A stretch of 64,000 bases of DNA from Microbacterium esteraromaticum (GCF_017303215.1 NZ_JAEMWU010000001.1:2108001-2172000); one strand, 5' to 3'. Positions 42,608-52,869 are shown, counted from the stretch's first letter. Notes: generated by a model not told the origin, from the letters alone. Program-made: numbers and translations.

Positions 42608-45600
42608 TTATGCGTTCGTGTTGTGACGGCGACTACCGAGGAGCAGAGAGAGTCCGGCGAGGATCGCAAGCGCCGCGATCCCCAGCCCGCCACCCAGGAT
42701 CCACGGATTCATGCCCGTGGTCGCCAGGGGCGGTGCGCCAGGAACATCTATCTCCGTCAGCGTCTGGCAGGCATCCAGACAGGACTGTCCGTCACCGGGA
42801 ACGACCGAGTTGACGAGTTCCCGGTCCCCGGACGCGGCTTCGTTGACCGTGACGCTGTACGAGATCGTGACGACCTCGCCGACGGCGAGCGGACCCGACC
42901 AGTTGAGCGCCGGCTCGGCGTAGGTCGCACCGGCCGTCGCGTCGTGGTTGTAGGTCGCGTCGTCGAGCACCTCAGAGAGGTCGTCGGCGAACGACGCGGG
43001 CGCCGCCTCGGTGTAATCGACTGCTCCGGTGTTCTCGATCTCGATCGTGTAGCTCACAACCTGGCCGAGCCCCGTCGAGGTCGCGTCGACGGTCTTGGTG
43101 ACGACGTAACCGCGCACCGGAGTGACAGTAGTGCACGACCCCTCATCGAGGCACGCACCGCCGACACCCGGGACTACCGCATTGACCAACCGGAGATCTC
43201 CGCTGCGCTCTTCCGCGACTGTCACTGAGTAGGTGACGATGACGCTCTCCTCCACAGGGATCGTCAGAGCCCACGAAAGAACCGGGTCGGCGTACATCGC
43301 GCCGTTGGATGCGTCACCGTTGTACGACGCATCATCGAGGACGTCGGAGAGATCATCGGTCAACTCGGCCGGGTTCTCCGCCGTGAACGGCAGGGCACCC
43401 GTGTTCGTCACGACAACCGTGTAGGTGAGCACCTGACCGCTGCCGACCGTGCTGCTCGAGGCCGATTTGTCGACGGTGAAGGAGCGAATCCTGTCCGTGG
43501 TCGAGCATTCCTCCGCCGAATCGCAGCCGCCGCCGACACCGGTGGGCACGACCGCGTTCGTGAGCACACCGTCGCCATTCCCGCCGGCGAGAACAGTCAC
43601 CGAGTAGCTGATCTCGACGGTTGCTCCGGTGGCGAGAGCACCCGACCACGTCAGCGCGTCGCCGACAACGGTCGCGCCGGCGGATGCATCGTCGTTGTAC
43701 GACGCATCATCCAGTACCGCAGACAGGTCATCGCTGAACGACGCCGGCATCGCATCGGTGTAGTCGACAGCCCCGGTGTTCGTGAGCGTGATCGCATACG
43801 TGACCACGTCCCCCTCGGTCACCGCTCCTGCGGCCGAGGACGTCTTCGAAGCCGTGTAGGCCCGCAGCGCATCCACTGTCGAGCACTCGCCGACACAGGT
43901 CCCGCCGTTGCCAGGCACGACCGCATTCGTCAGGATGCCATCGCCATCACCAGCCGCGTTGACAGTCACCGAGTAGGTGATCGTCGTCGTGGACCCGGCC
44001 GCGAGTGGCCCCTCCCAGCGAAGTGTCGCGGCATCGACCGACGCCCCCTCTGTGGCGTCCTCGTTGTATGTCGCATCATCGAGCACGGCCGACAGGTCAT
44101 CGCTGAACGAGGCGGGGTCGGCGTCGGTGAAGTCGACGGCGCTGTTGTTGACCACGCTGATCGTGTACGTCAGCACATCCCCCTCAATCACCTCGCCAGA
44201 ACCCGACGAGGTCTTCGAGACCTGGAACTGACCGATACGAGTTCCGGTGGTGCACGTGCTCTCGGGGTCGCACCCGCCACCCGGAGACGTCGGGACGACG
44301 ATGTTGCCGAGATTGAGGTCGCCGGCCGCTGTGCCCGGCTCACTCACGGTGACCGAATAGGTGATCTCGATGGTCTGGCCGACGGCAAGCGGCCCCTCCC
44401 AGGCGAGCGTCGTACCGGAGACAGTAGCTCCGTTCGAGGCGTCATCGTTGTACGTCGCGTCGTCGAGGACGTTCGCGAGGTTGTCGTCGAACGAAGCCGG
44501 CTCGTCGTCGGTGTACGCGATCGCGCCGGTGTTGGTGACGGTGACCGTGTAGACAATGACGTCGCCGGGCAGCGCGGTGACGGCCGAGGACGTCTTCGCG
44601 ACCGTGAACGACCCCGAGGGCACGTTCTCGACACATGCCGGGTCAGTCGACCCGGACGCGCAGTTTCCACCGTTCTCGGTGACGACGGCATTGTTCAGCT
44701 GGCTGTCCCCGGTGATCGGATCGTTGACGGTCACGGAGTACGTGACGGTGACGGCCTCACCGACCGCCAGCGCGCCTTCCCATGACAGCTCGGGTGCGGT
44801 GTATGTGGCGCCGCCCGTCGCGTCGCCGTTGTAGGTCGCGTCGTCGAGCACCGCTGACAGGTCATCCGTCAGGGTCGCCGGATCGGCGGCGGTGTAGGCC
44901 GTCTGGCCGGTGTTGACGATCTCGAGCGTGTACGTCACCGTGTCACCGGGAGTCACGTCGGTGGCATCCGCGGTCTTCGTCACGGTGAACGACTGCACCG
45001 GGGTGATCGCCTCACACACCTCTTCGGGATCGCACGATCCGCCCGGACCAGCCGGGAAGACAACGTTGGTGAGCACGTTGTCTCCGCTGTTCGGGGCGTT
45101 GACGGTCACCGAGTACGTGATGTCGATCGACTCGCCGACCGCCAACGCCCCCGACCACGTGAGCGTGTTGCTCGTGATCGTCGCGCCGTTGGTCGCGTCG
45201 TCGTTGTACGTCGCGTCGTCGAGCACCGCCGAGAGGTCGTCGGTGAAGGATGCCGGAGCCGCGGCTGTGTAATCGACCGCCCCAGTATTGACGACCGTCA
45301 CCGTGTAGGTGATGGTTCCGCCCAATTGGACGGACGTCGCCGACGCCGACTTCGCAACGGTGTACGACTGCACATCGGTGGTCGTCGAGCATCCACCCGC
45401 TGCGTCACATGATCCGCCGATCCCGGTCGGGACGACCGCGTTCGTGATCTCGTTGTCACCGGTGTTCGGCGCATTGACCGTCACCGAGTACGTGATCGTG
45501 ATCGCGTCTCCGGCTGCCAGCGCGCCCGACCAGGACAACGTCGGCTCGGCGTAGATCGCACCGTTGTCGGCGTCGTCGTTGTAGGTCGCATCGTCGAGCA

Positions 45601-48600
45601 CCGCGGAGAGATCATCGGCGAACGAGGCCGGATTCTCGGGGGTGTAGTCGACGGTGCCCGTGTTGGTCACCGTCACCCGGTAGGTGATCGTGCCGCCGGG
45701 CTCTGCGGTGCCGGCTGAAGCCGTCTTGACCACGGTGTACGCCTGCACCGCTGTGACCGTGTCGCAAGCCTCAGGCTGGCATGCGCCGCCGGGGCTCTCC
45801 GGGACGACCGTATTGGTGAGAACGCCGTCGCCGGTCATCGGGTCGTTGATCGTCACCGAGTAGACGATGGTGATCCGCGATCCCGCAGGGAGTGCCCCCT
45901 CCCACGAGAGAGTGCTGCCCGCAACCGTCGCACCGTTCGTCGCGTCATCGTTGTAGGTCGCATCGTCGAGCACCTCCGACAGATCGTCGGTGAGCGATAC
46001 CGGGGCGTCCGCCGTGTAGTCGACCGCACTGTCGTTGTCGACGGTGATCGTGTAGGTGACGGTGTCGCCGGGCACCGCACTCGTCGCAGACGACGACTTC
46101 GTCACCGTGTGGAACTGGAGCGGCGTGACGGTGCTGCACTCGCCCGCGGAACACTCGCCACCGGGGCCGGTCGGAATGACCGTGTTCTTGAGCGAGCCAT
46201 CGCCGCTGCGCGGATCATTCACGGTGACCGAGTATGCGATGGCGACGGTCTGGCCGACGCCGATCGGTCCCGACCAGCTCAGGTTCGGGGTGGTGAAAGC
46301 CGGTGTCGGCAGAACGGTTCCGGGCTGGCCGACGACCGAGGCGGTCGGTGTGCCGGTAAGAGTCGCGTCGTCGAGCACCGCCGACAGATCATCGCTCAAC
46401 GTCGCGGGGGTGGCGGAGGTGTAGGCGGCGGTGCCGTCGTTGGTGATCGTGAGTGTATAGGTGACGATGTCGCCGGGACTCACGGTCTCGGGTGTCGACG
46501 CGGCGATACCCTTCGACACTGCGTAGTGCCGCACCGGGTTCTCGGTGGTCTCGCAACCGGTGGGCGGGCAGGTTCCGTCACCCGTGCTGAGAACGTTGCT
46601 GAGCATGTGGTCGCCCTGCTCATCGAACGCCTTGACCGTCACGGTGTAGCGGACCGTCAGCGTCTCACCGACCGGCACCTCTCCTGTGATCGCAAGCTCA
46701 TCGTCGGCGAGTGCGGCAGTCAGACCGTCATCGGCGATCGGCCCTGCGGTCATCTCGGCATCGTCGAGCACATCGGTGAGTGTGTCGAGCGCGTCGACAG
46801 CTGCAGGAGCCTGGCCGACGTTGGTGAACGACAGGGTGTATGTGAGCTCCTGACCCGCGACGACGGCCGTACCGCTCGCCGGGTCGACCGTCTTGCCCGT
46901 CTCGAGCGCGGCTGCGGGGATCTGCACGACGTCACACGCGGCAGCCGGCTCGAGGGCATCGCTCTCGGGCACGCACACGGTGTTGACGAGCACGTTGTCA
47001 CCCGCCGATGCATCGTACGTCACCGTGTATCTGATCGTCGCTGCGTCACCGGCGCCGAGTGCTCCTTCCCATCTGAGCTCGGGCGCCGAGAACGAGACGT
47101 CGCCCGACGTCGCCGAGGCGTCAGCGTTGTACGCCGCATCATCGAGTACAGCCGACAGATCATCGACGAAGGTCGCCGGGCGAGCATCGGTGAAGGCACC
47201 GGGGCCCTCGTTCGTCACGACGATCTCGTAGGTGACGCTCGTCCCGTCCGTCGGCAGATCAACCGTGTCGGCCGACTTCTCGACTGTGAGGCGCGGCAGA
47301 AGGTTCTCGGTGGCCGCGCAGCGCTCACCGGTCGCCTCGTCGTTGCCGTCGCCGTCTGTGGATTCACAGGTCGGGACGTCCGTCGGCGGTGTTCCCGGGG
47401 TCGGAGGTGTCTCGGGCTGCCAGGCGACGTTGCGCACAATGCCGTCGCCGCCGCCCGCAAAGGTCACCGTATAGGTGATGGCAACCGACGCACCCGCCGG
47501 CAGTGCCCCGCTCCACGACAGGAAGCCGGGATCGAGGTACGACGGTGTGCCTGCAACGGACACCGTGGCGTCATTGTTGTACACCGCGTCATCGAGAACG
47601 CCCCGGATGTCGTCGATCACAACGGCGGGGTTGAGAGCGGTGAAGGCCGCAGTGCCCGTGTTCGTCGCCGTGATCGTGTACTCGATCACGTCGCCCGGGC
47701 GACTGGTTGTCGTCTGACTCGTGGTCTTCTCGATCTCAAGGGCTCGGTCTGCGAAGCCGACCGTGTAGTCCTCGACCTCTCCGGCGGCGGCGGCGCCGCT
47801 CGGCAGCGGAGCGGCGATGGCGCCGGTGAACAAGCGGAAGCGGGCGAAGGTCTCGCCGGAGGGTGCCCCCGCGGGGAACGTGAGGGTGTGCTCGGCCGTG
47901 CCGCTGCCGGCGGGGATGCCGATCGTCGCGAGCTCGCTCGAATCGAACGTGCCGCTGTTGTCGAGGTCTATCCAGCCGGCGAGCGTAGCCACCTCGTCGG
48001 TGTCGTTCGTCACGATGAGGCTGACGTCGGTCGGCTCGCCGGGAACGACCCCGACCGAGCCGACGAGGCCGTCCTCGTCCGCGATACCCGTGGTGTCATC
48101 GCCATCGGCGCCGGGACCGGGGCGTCCGTCGAGTTCGGCGTCGATCGTGGTGCCGAGGGTGAGGCCGTCCAGCAGCGCGTGGTTCGGGCCATCCTGCTCG
48201 ACGGTTGTTCCGTAGCTGTCGGGGGCGTCGCCCCAGTCCGCGCAGAGCGGAGTCGGCACGACCTGGGCGTTGAAGCCCTCGGCGGTCCAGTAGCTCTTGA
48301 TCTGCACGATGATCGTGTTCGCACCGGTCAGCCAGCTGTTGTCGAGCACGGTGGTGGCTTCGTTGCCCGCACGGAAACCGGGGTGAAAGTAGGGATTCGT
48401 CGGGCTCTGGGGCAGGTTCGCGCCCGTCTGCGAAATGCCATTCACCCAGACACCCGCGACGCTGTTGTCGGCGAACCACTTCATCGTGAGCGCGAACGCG
48501 TCGGGGTTCACCGTGTCGTCGAGAGCGAACTGGAATCGGTAGTACCAGTCGCCATTGCCCTGTGTCTGGTTCCCCCCGCCAACGCCGTTGAAGTTCGCGC

Positions 48601-49036
48601 TGATCCACTGCGCGTTGGCGCTCGGGCTCTGTACCCATGCGTGCGGAACGACGTTTCCGACTTCAGCGTCAGCCCAGAGCGCATCGGACGGAGGCAATGA
48701 CGTCGCCGAGGGCGGGACGGTGCCGTCCGGGTGGAAGAAGCCCTCCTCACCGCCGGCGACCTGCCAGTTCGCGTCCATGGCGCCGGCCGGCAGCGCGCCA
48801 CCGGTCGCAGCGTCGTACCCGGTATTGAAAATGTTGGGATCCGAGGTGCAGGTCACGACCGGAAGCGCATCCTCGGCGGCCCGAGCCGGCGAGGCGACGG
48901 CAAACGACGCGGCCGAGGTCATCCCGACGACGAGCGTTCCGACGACGACTTGTGCGAGCGCACGAACCAGATTGGTGCGTCGTTCCTCGCCGACATGCCC
49001 GGATCGATCCGGACGGGTCCCCCACATTCGAGACAC
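42608..49036 (-). CDS. Giant DUF11-repeat surface adhesin with LATTG sorting signal
   Basis: A 2142-residue cell-surface protein. Residues 1-53 are a signal peptide ending ASPARAAED. About 55-255 is a non-repeated N-terminal domain with Trp-rich lectin-like strands. About 256-430 contains a GEVED-type domain ending AGEVEDYTVGF. Thirteen DUF11 units of about 125 residues follow, each with DDLSAVLDDATYNDDA and a Cys-pair connector. The C-terminus has LATTG (about residue 2104), a hydrophobic helix and SRRHNTNA, the LAXTG form used by actinobacterial class E sortases. It is probably wall-anchored and may mediate adhesion. No sortase gene is in this window. GTG at 49036 with GGGAG close by; an ATG at 49027 is possible. 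Confidence 0.92.
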   Translation of the reverse strand: MSRMWGTRPDRSGHVGEERRTNLVRALAQVVVGTLVVGMTSAASFAVASPARAAEDALPVVTCTSDPNIFNTGYDAATGGALPAGAMDANWQVAGGEEGFFHPDGTVPPSATSLPPSDALWADAEVGNVVPHAWVQSPSANAQWISANFNGVGGGNQTQGNGDWYYRFQFALDDTVNPDAFALTMKWFADNSVAGVWVNGISQTGANLPQSPTNPYFHPGFRAGNEATTVLDNSWLTGANTIIVQIKSYWTAEGFNAQVVPTPLCADWGDAPDSYGTTVEQDGPNHALLDGLTLGTTIDAELDGRPGPGADGDDTTGIADEDGLVGSVGVVPGEPTDVSLIVTNDTDEVATLAGWIDLDNSGTFDSSELATIGIPAGSGTAEHTLTFPAGAPSGETFARFRLFTGAIAAPLPSGAAAAGEVEDYTVGFADRALEIEKTTSQTTTSRPGDVIEYTITATNTGTAAFTALNPAVVIDDIRGVLDDAVYNNDATVSVAGTPSYLDPGFLSWSGALPAGASVAITYTVTFAGGGDGIVRNVAWQPETPPTPGTPPTDVPTCESTDGDGNDEATGERCAATENLLPRLTVEKSADTVDLPTDGTSVTYEIVVTNEGPGAFTDARPATFVDDLSAVLDDAAYNADASATSGDVSFSAPELRWEGALGAGDAATIRYTVTYDASAGDNVLVNTVCVPESDALEPAAACDVVQIPAAALETGKTVDPASGTAVVAGQELTYTLSFTNVGQAPAAVDALDTLTDVLDDAEMTAGPIADDGLTAALADDELAITGEVPVGETLTVRYTVTVKAFDEQGDHMLSNVLSTGDGTCPPTGCETTENPVRHYAVSKGIAASTPETVSPGDIVTYTLTITNDGTAAYTSATPATLSDDLSAVLDDATLTGTPTASVVGQPGTVLPTPAFTTPNLSWSGPIGVGQTVAIAYSVTVNDPRSGDGSLKNTVIPTGPGGECSAGECSTVTPLQFHTVTKSSSATSAVPGDTVTYTITVDNDSAVDYTADAPVSLTDDLSEVLDDATYNDDATNGATVAGSTLSWEGALPAGSRITIVYSVTINDPMTGDGVLTNTVVPESPGGACQPEACDTVTAVQAYTVVKTASAGTAEPGGTITYRVTVTNTGTVDYTPENPASFADDLSAVLDDATYNDDADNGAIYAEPTLSWSGALAAGDAITITYSVTVNAPNTGDNEITNAVVPTGIGGSCDAAGGCSTTTDVQSYTVAKSASATSVQLGGTITYTVTVVNTGAVDYTAAAPASFTDDLSAVLDDATYNDDATNGATITSNTLTWSGALAVGESIDITYSVTVNAPNSGDNVLTNVVFPAGPGGSCDPEEVCEAITPVQSFTVTKTADATDVTPGDTVTYTLEIVNTGQTAYTAADPATLTDDLSAVLDDATYNGDATGGATYTAPELSWEGALAVGEAVTVTYSVTVNDPITGDSQLNNAVVTENGGNCASGSTDPACVENVPSGSFTVAKTSSAVTALPGDVIVYTVTVTNTGAIAYTDDEPASFDDNLANVLDDATYNDDASNGATVSGTTLAWEGPLAVGQTIEITYSVTVSEPGTAAGDLNLGNIVVPTSPGGGCDPESTCTTGTRIGQFQVSKTSSGSGEVIEGDVLTYTISVVNNSAVDFTDADPASFSDDLSAVLDDATYNEDATEGASVDAATLRWEGPLAAGSTTTITYSVTVNAAGDGDGILTNAVVPGNGGTCVGECSTVDALRAYTASKTSSAAGAVTEGDVVTYAITLTNTGAVDYTDAMPASFSDDLSAVLDDASYNDDASAGATVVGDALTWSGALATGATVEISYSVTVLAGGNGDGVLTNAVVPTGVGGGCDSAEECSTTDRIRSFTVDKSASSSTVGSGQVLTYTVVVTNTGALPFTAENPAELTDDLSDVLDDASYNGDASNGAMYADPVLSWALTIPVEESVIVTYSVTVAEERSGDLRLVNAVVPGVGGACLDEGSCTTVTPVRGYVVTKTVDATSTGLGQVVSYTIEIENTGAVDYTEAAPASFADDLSEVLDDATYNHDATAGATYAEPALNWSGPLAVGEVVTISYSVTVNEAASGDRELVNSVVPGDGQSCLDACQTLTEIDVPGAPPLATTGMNPWILGGGLGIAALAILAGLSLLLGSRRHNTNA
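42730..47740 (-). repeat. Thirteen tandem coding repeats of about 375-380 bp (some longer)
   Basis: The codons for VLDDA recur at about 42960, 43330, 43700, 44080, 44455, 44840, 45215, 45595, 45970, 46370, 46760, 47145 and 47590. The central units are almost evenly spaced at about 375-380 bp and most similar to each other. Units toward the protein's N-terminus (46-47.7 kb) are more diverged and longer. The array could change copy number by recombination. Confidence 0.88.
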
Positions 49037-49379
49037 GATGCTCCCTCTTCATTCTCACGCAGACCGCGCGTCGGATGACCAGCCCGCAAGCAGGGAGAAT
49101 CCCCGCCCCCGATTTCCGACAGCGCCTCCCATCCAACCGAAATATCGGTGCAGTACTGCGCTGATCCCGCAAAATACCCCTCGAGATACCCACTCGTCGC
49201 TTCCGATGATCATCCGCACCGTTCCGGCGCCTGCGACCCAGGTTCGATCCCGGTCCGCGCATCGCAGACGAAGCCCGCGAGCGTGGCGATAGCTGGTGCA
49301 CGAATGTGCCCGTTCCGCGTCGAAATGACGGCGCGTTCAGCGCCGAACGGGCGCCGCACCGTCGCACAAAGGCGTGTCG

Positions 49380-49393
49380 TGCACGTTCGTGCA
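49380..49393. promoter_or_regulatory. Dyad TGCACGTTCGTGCA upstream of glpF
   Basis: A perfect 6-bp dyad with 2-bp centre. A related TGCACGAATGTGC occurs about 85 bp upstream (near 49295), so the two may be repeated operator sites of one regulator. Confidence 0.45.
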
Positions 49394-49428
49394 TCAGAAT
49401 TGCGGTTCTGTGCAGCGGCGCGGCATGG

Positions 49429-49448
49429 TTTCGAGAACAGTCTCGAAA
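49429..49448. promoter_or_regulatory. Dyad TTTCGAGA-ACAG-TCTCGAAA upstream of glpF
   Basis: Perfect 8-bp arms around a 4-bp centre, about 240 bp before glpF. Its symmetric 20-bp form is that of a repressor operator, possibly for glycerol genes or for an unannotated leader promoter. Confidence 0.5.
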
Positions 49449-49685
49449 GGTCCGGAATGAACGAGCATTCAACGACGACACGCTCCGCCGCACAGCAGTT
49501 CCGCGACCGCACGGTCACCCTCCGCGGCGAAGCGCATCGCGCCGCCCCAGCGAAGGGAGGTGCGGTCATCTCCGCGTGAGCGGTTGCTCACACCGGAGCC
49601 TCGTCGTGCGGGCTCCTGCACTACTCATTTTTCTGCCTCTTCGACGTGCCCTGACGGCATCGGGGAGGTCAAACTCGAAAGGTCA

Positions 49686-50444
49686 ATGACGACAGCTATG
49701 GACGTCAATCTCGGACTGTACTTCCTATCCGAAATGGTGGGCACGGGCATGCTCGTGCTGCTCGGTTGTGGTGTTGTGGCGAACGTCGCCCTCGCCAAGA
49801 CGAAGGGCAACGCCGGCGGCTTCTTGATGGTGAACTGGGGCTGGGGCCTCGCCGTGTTCGCGGGTGTTCTCGTTTCGGCGTACTCCGGCGCAATCCTCAA
49901 CCCCGCCGTCGGGATCGGTCTGCTCATCGCCGGCACGATCGACACGACGATGTTCTTCGTCGCCTTCGCCGCTGAGATGGTCGGCGCGATCATCGGCGCG
50001 ATCCTGTGCTGGGCGGCTTACAGGCAGCACTTCGACGAGGAACCGGAGGCGGCGAACAAGCTCGGAGTCTTCTCGACCGGACCGGCGATCCGCTCTTACG
50101 GCGCCAACTTCCTCACCGAGGTGATCGCGACGTTCGTGCTGGTGTTCGTCATCCTCGCGTTCGCGGACTACGGCGACGTCAACGTCGGCGTGCCCGGCGG
50201 CCTCGGCCCGCTGACCGCTCTGCCCGTGGCGCTTCTCGTCGTCGGTATCGGTGCTTCGCTCGGTGGACCGACCGGCTACGCCATCAACCCCGCTCGCGAC
50301 CTCGGTCCGCGTATCGCCCACGCGATCCTGCCGATCAAGGGCAAGGGCGGAAGCGACTGGGGCTACGCATGGGTCCCCGTGGTCGGGCCGCTCGTCGGTG
50401 GTGCAATCGCCGCGTTCGCCGCTCCCGCGCTACTCTCCCTGTAA
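49686..50444 (+). CDS. glpF: Glycerol facilitator (MIP/aquaporin family)
   Basis: A 252-residue six-helix channel. Both NPA boxes are present: [14 protein letters not shown] and [14 protein letters not shown]. The Asp after NPAR in the second box marks the glycerol-conducting subfamily, and glpK follows 151 bp downstream, consistent with glycerol uptake. ATG at 49686 is preceded by AAAGG at only 3-4 nt; the alternative ATG at 49698 ([10 protein letters not shown]) is equally close to the family start. Confidence 0.92.
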   Translation: MTTAMDVNLGLYFLSEMVGTGMLVLLGCGVVANVALAKTKGNAGGFLMVNWGWGLAVFAGVLVSAYSGAILNPAVGIGLLIAGTIDTTMFFVAFAAEMVGAIIGAILCWAAYRQHFDEEPEAANKLGVFSTGPAIRSYGANFLTEVIATFVLVFVILAFADYGDVNVGVPGGLGPLTALPVALLVVGIGASLGGPTGYAINPARDLGPRIAHAILPIKGKGGSDWGYAWVPVVGPLVGGAIAAFAAPALLSL

Positions 50445-50595
50445 TCCTCAGGTTGGCTGGAGGACGACCTCGTGCTCCAGCCAACCTCACGCCCCCGCGT
50501 GGGGCAGAGACAGTTGCTCGGCCGACACGTGCCGAGTCCGATCCAACTCTCCACACGGCGACGCAGAGAGGCGCCGCCACATCGAAAGGAACTCC

Positions 50596-52110
50596 ATGTC
50601 CAAGTACGTCATCGCCATCGACCAGGGCACAACGTCCAGTCGTGCGATCATCTTCGATCGCGCCGGCTCGATCATCTCGGTCGGCCAGAAGGAACACGAG
50701 CAGATCATGCCCCAGGCGGGCTGGGTCGAGCACGACGCGGCAGAGATCTGGCACAACGTCCAGGAGGTGATCGGGGTCGCCCTCGCACGGGCTGATCTCA
50801 CGCGTCACGACATCGCCACGGTCGGCATCACCAACCAGCGTGAGACCGCAGTGGTGTGGAACAAGAAGACCGGCGTACCGGTCTACAACGCCATCGTCTG
50901 GCAGGACACCCGCACCCAGGACATCGTCGACCGCCTTGCCGCTGACGGTGGAACCGACCGGTTCAAGGACGTCGTCGGACTTCCGTTGGCGACGTACTTC
51001 TCGGGCACGAAGATCGCCTGGATCCTCGAGAACGTCGAAGGAGCCCGCGAGGCTGCCGAGGCCGGAGACCTTCTCTTCGGTACCACGGACTGCTGGGTGC
51101 TGTGGAACCTCACCGGTGGCGTCGACGGCGGCGTTCACGCGACCGATGTGACCAACGCCTCGCGCACGCTCTTCATGGACCTCGAGACGCTGCAGTGGCG
51201 CGACGACATCCTCGAGGTGTTCGGGGTTCCGCGCTCGATGCTGCCCGAGATCAAGTCGTCGTCCGAGGTCTATGGCTACGCCGAAGACTCGTCCCTGCTG
51301 CGTGAGACGCCGATCTCGGGCATCCTCGGCGATCAGCAGGCAGCCACCTTCGGACAGGCCGCCTTCCAGGCCGGTGAGTCCAAGAACACCTACGGCACCG
51401 GTTGCTTCCTGATCTTCAACACCGGAGAAGAGATCGTTCACTCCAAGAACGGACTCCTCACCACGGTCGGTTACAAGCTCGGCGACGCCCCGGCGCACTA
51501 CGCGCTCGAAGGGTCGATCGCTGTCACCGGATCTCTGATCCAGTGGCTCCGCGACCAGCTCGGCATCATCGACGAAGCACCTCAGGTGGAAGAGCTGGCC
51601 GCCAGCGTTCCCGACAACGGTGGTGTGTACATCGTTCCGGCGTTCTCGGGCCTGTTCGCCCCCTACTGGCGCCCCGATGCGCGCGGCGCCATCGTCGGAC
51701 TGACGCGCTACGTCAACAAGAATCACATCGCCCGTGCGGCCCTCGAAGCGGTCGCCTTCCAGACCCGGGATGTCCTCGACGCGGTCAACGCCGACGCCGG
51801 CGTTGACCTCACCGAGCTGAAGGTCGACGGCGGAATGGTCGCCAACAACGCCCTCATGCAGTTCCAGGCAGACGTGCTCGGCGTTCCGGTGGTTCGCCCG
51901 GTCGTCGCGGAGACCACCGCACTCGGCGCGGCCTACGCGGCTGGACTCGCGGTCGGCTTCTGGGAGGGCCTCGACGACCTCTCCGCCAACTGGCAGGAAG
52001 ACCGTCGATGGGAGCCCGCCATGGACACCGACGAACGCGACCGCCAACTGCGCAACTGGCGCAAGGCCGTCACGAAGTCGATGGACTGGGTCGACGAAGA
52101 CAGCAAGTAA
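50596..52110 (+). CDS. glpK: Glycerol kinase
   Basis: A 504-residue FGGY-family enzyme that phosphorylates glycerol to glycerol-3-phosphate with ATP. Motifs: [15 protein letters not shown] at residues 6-20, [10 protein letters not shown], the substrate-binding [13 protein letters not shown], the ATP-binding [14 protein letters not shown], and [26 protein letters not shown]. Start ATG with GAAAGGA. It is downstream of glpF, probably in one operon, and closed by a strong hairpin. Confidence 0.96.
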   Translation: MSKYVIAIDQGTTSSRAIIFDRAGSIISVGQKEHEQIMPQAGWVEHDAAEIWHNVQEVIGVALARADLTRHDIATVGITNQRETAVVWNKKTGVPVYNAIVWQDTRTQDIVDRLAADGGTDRFKDVVGLPLATYFSGTKIAWILENVEGAREAAEAGDLLFGTTDCWVLWNLTGGVDGGVHATDVTNASRTLFMDLETLQWRDDILEVFGVPRSMLPEIKSSSEVYGYAEDSSLLRETPISGILGDQQAATFGQAAFQAGESKNTYGTGCFLIFNTGEEIVHSKNGLLTTVGYKLGDAPAHYALEGSIAVTGSLIQWLRDQLGIIDEAPQVEELAASVPDNGGVYIVPAFSGLFAPYWRPDARGAIVGLTRYVNKNHIARAALEAVAFQTRDVLDAVNADAGVDLTELKVDGGMVANNALMQFQADVLGVPVVRPVVAETTALGAAYAAGLAVGFWEGLDDLSANWQEDRRWEPAMDTDERDRQLRNWRKAVTKSMDWVDEDSK

Positions 52111-52124
52111 TCCCGACCGCAGAG

Positions 52125-52164
52125 GAACGGAGCCCCGCGGACACCATGCCGCGGGGCTCCGTTC
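52125..52164 (+). terminator. Terminator of glpF-glpK
   Basis: GAACGGAGCCCCGCGG and its perfect 16-bp complement with an 8-nt loop, followed by TTCT, 15 bp after the glpK stop. Confidence 0.85.
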
Positions 52165-52219
52165 TTCTGTGCGGAAGGTCTCTGCGCGGGCAGAAGGCAC
52201 CCGGGCGAGACGAGTTATG

Positions 52220-52293
52220 TAGGGCGGGCGGGACTTGAACCCGCGATCGTTGGGTTATGAGCCCACTGCCTTCACCAGCTTGGCCACCGCCCC
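52220..52293 (-). tRNA. tRNA with anticodon CAT (probably elongator tRNA-Met)
   Basis: The reverse strand gives 74 nt: acceptor GGGGCGG with CCGCCCT (first pair G-U), D arm GCCA...AGGC, anticodon arm TGGG-CTCATAA-CCCA, T arm GCGGG-TTCAAGT-CCCGC, discriminator A. CCA is not encoded. It lacks the mismatch at position 1-72 and the GGG/CCC anticodon stem of initiator tRNA. tRNA-Ile2 (lysidine-modified) cannot be excluded from sequence. Confidence 0.88.
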
Positions 52294-52322
52294 GAGATCT
52301 TCCAGCCTAGCGGTGCCGACGG

Positions 52323-52862
52323 TCAGTGCGGTGCGACGGCGGTGGCGTGAGTCGTGGTGTGCGTGAGATAGATCTCGGCGTTGCGGATCAGCCCGGCGCG
52401 CTCGTCGTCAGTCAGGGCACGACGCACCTTTGCGGGCACGCCGGCGACCAGGGAACCGTCTGGCACTTCCGTGCCGCCGAGCACGACCGCTCCTCCGGCG
52501 ATCAGGCACCCTTTGCCGATCACGGCGCCACTGAGCACGACGGCTCCCATGCCGATCAGTGATCCGTCGCCGATCGTGCAACCGTGCACGACGGCGTTGT
52601 GGCCGATGGAGACGTTGTCGCCGATGACGGCCGGATGCCCGGAGTCGACGTGCACAGAGACGTTGTCTTGCACATTGCTGTCGGCGCCGACCGTGATCGG
52701 TGCCGAGTCGGCGCGCAGGACGGCGTTGTACCAGACGCTGGCGCGCGGCCCCAGGGTGACCGCGCCGACGATACGCGCACCGTCAGCGACGAAGGCATCG
52801 TCAGCGAGAGCGGGTGTGCGGTCGGCGAGAGCGATGACGGAGGCTGCGGCTGAGATGGTCAT
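52323..52862 (-). CDS. Gamma-carbonic anhydrase family protein
   Basis: A 179-residue left-handed beta-helix (hexapeptide repeat) protein of the gamma-CA/PaaY family. The zinc histidines lie in SVHVDSGHP and IGHNAVVHGCTIG, and the N-terminal ADGARIVGAVTLGPRASVWYNAVLRAD is the usual signature. It may be a carbonic anhydrase or an acyltransferase-like fold without that activity. ATG at 52862 has TAGTCT 7 nt upstream (leaderless). Divergent from dps. Confidence 0.9.
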   Translation of the reverse strand: MTISAAASVIALADRTPALADDAFVADGARIVGAVTLGPRASVWYNAVLRADSAPITVGADSNVQDNVSVHVDSGHPAVIGDNVSIGHNAVVHGCTIGDGSLIGMGAVVLSGAVIGKGCLIAGGAVVLGGTEVPDGSLVAGVPAKVRRALTDDERAGLIRNAEIYLTHTTTHATAVAPH

Positions 52863-52869
52863 GTAGGTG

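Larger units (their letters stand above)
49037..49685. other. 649-bp divergent intergenic region, adhesin and glpF
   Basis: No gene is supported in this stretch. It holds a small dyad ACCGA-AATA-TCGGT (49136-49149) toward the adhesin, the dyads TGCACG-TT-CGTGCA (49380-49393) and TTTCGAGA-ACAG-TCTCGAAA (49429-49448) toward glpF, and no clear -10 element that I can assign. Short frames here have non-coding composition. Confidence 0.6.

Noticed and set aside
42730..47740. Tandem repeats as a possible CRISPR array
   Set aside because: The units are about 375 bp, coding and in frame with a DUF11 protein, with no short identical repeats or unique spacers.
42608..48700. Long forward frames opposite the adhesin (for example 46109-48700)
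   Set aside because: They are antisense shadows of the repeat region with no conserved motif; the reverse frame has signal peptide, domains and sorting signal.
49239..49256. GGTTCGATCCCGG looks like the T arm of a tRNA
   Set aside because: The flanking 5-bp stem has two mismatches, and there is no D arm, anticodon arm or matching 5' acceptor strand within 90 bp upstream. At most it is a decayed fragment.
49148..49689. Short frames in the adhesin-glpF gap
   Set aside because: Arg/Ser/Ala-rich products, no ribosome-binding sites and no family resemblance.
52220..52293. Initiator tRNA-Met
   Set aside because: The anticodon stem lacks the three G-C pairs of initiators, and positions 1 and 72 can pair (G-U).
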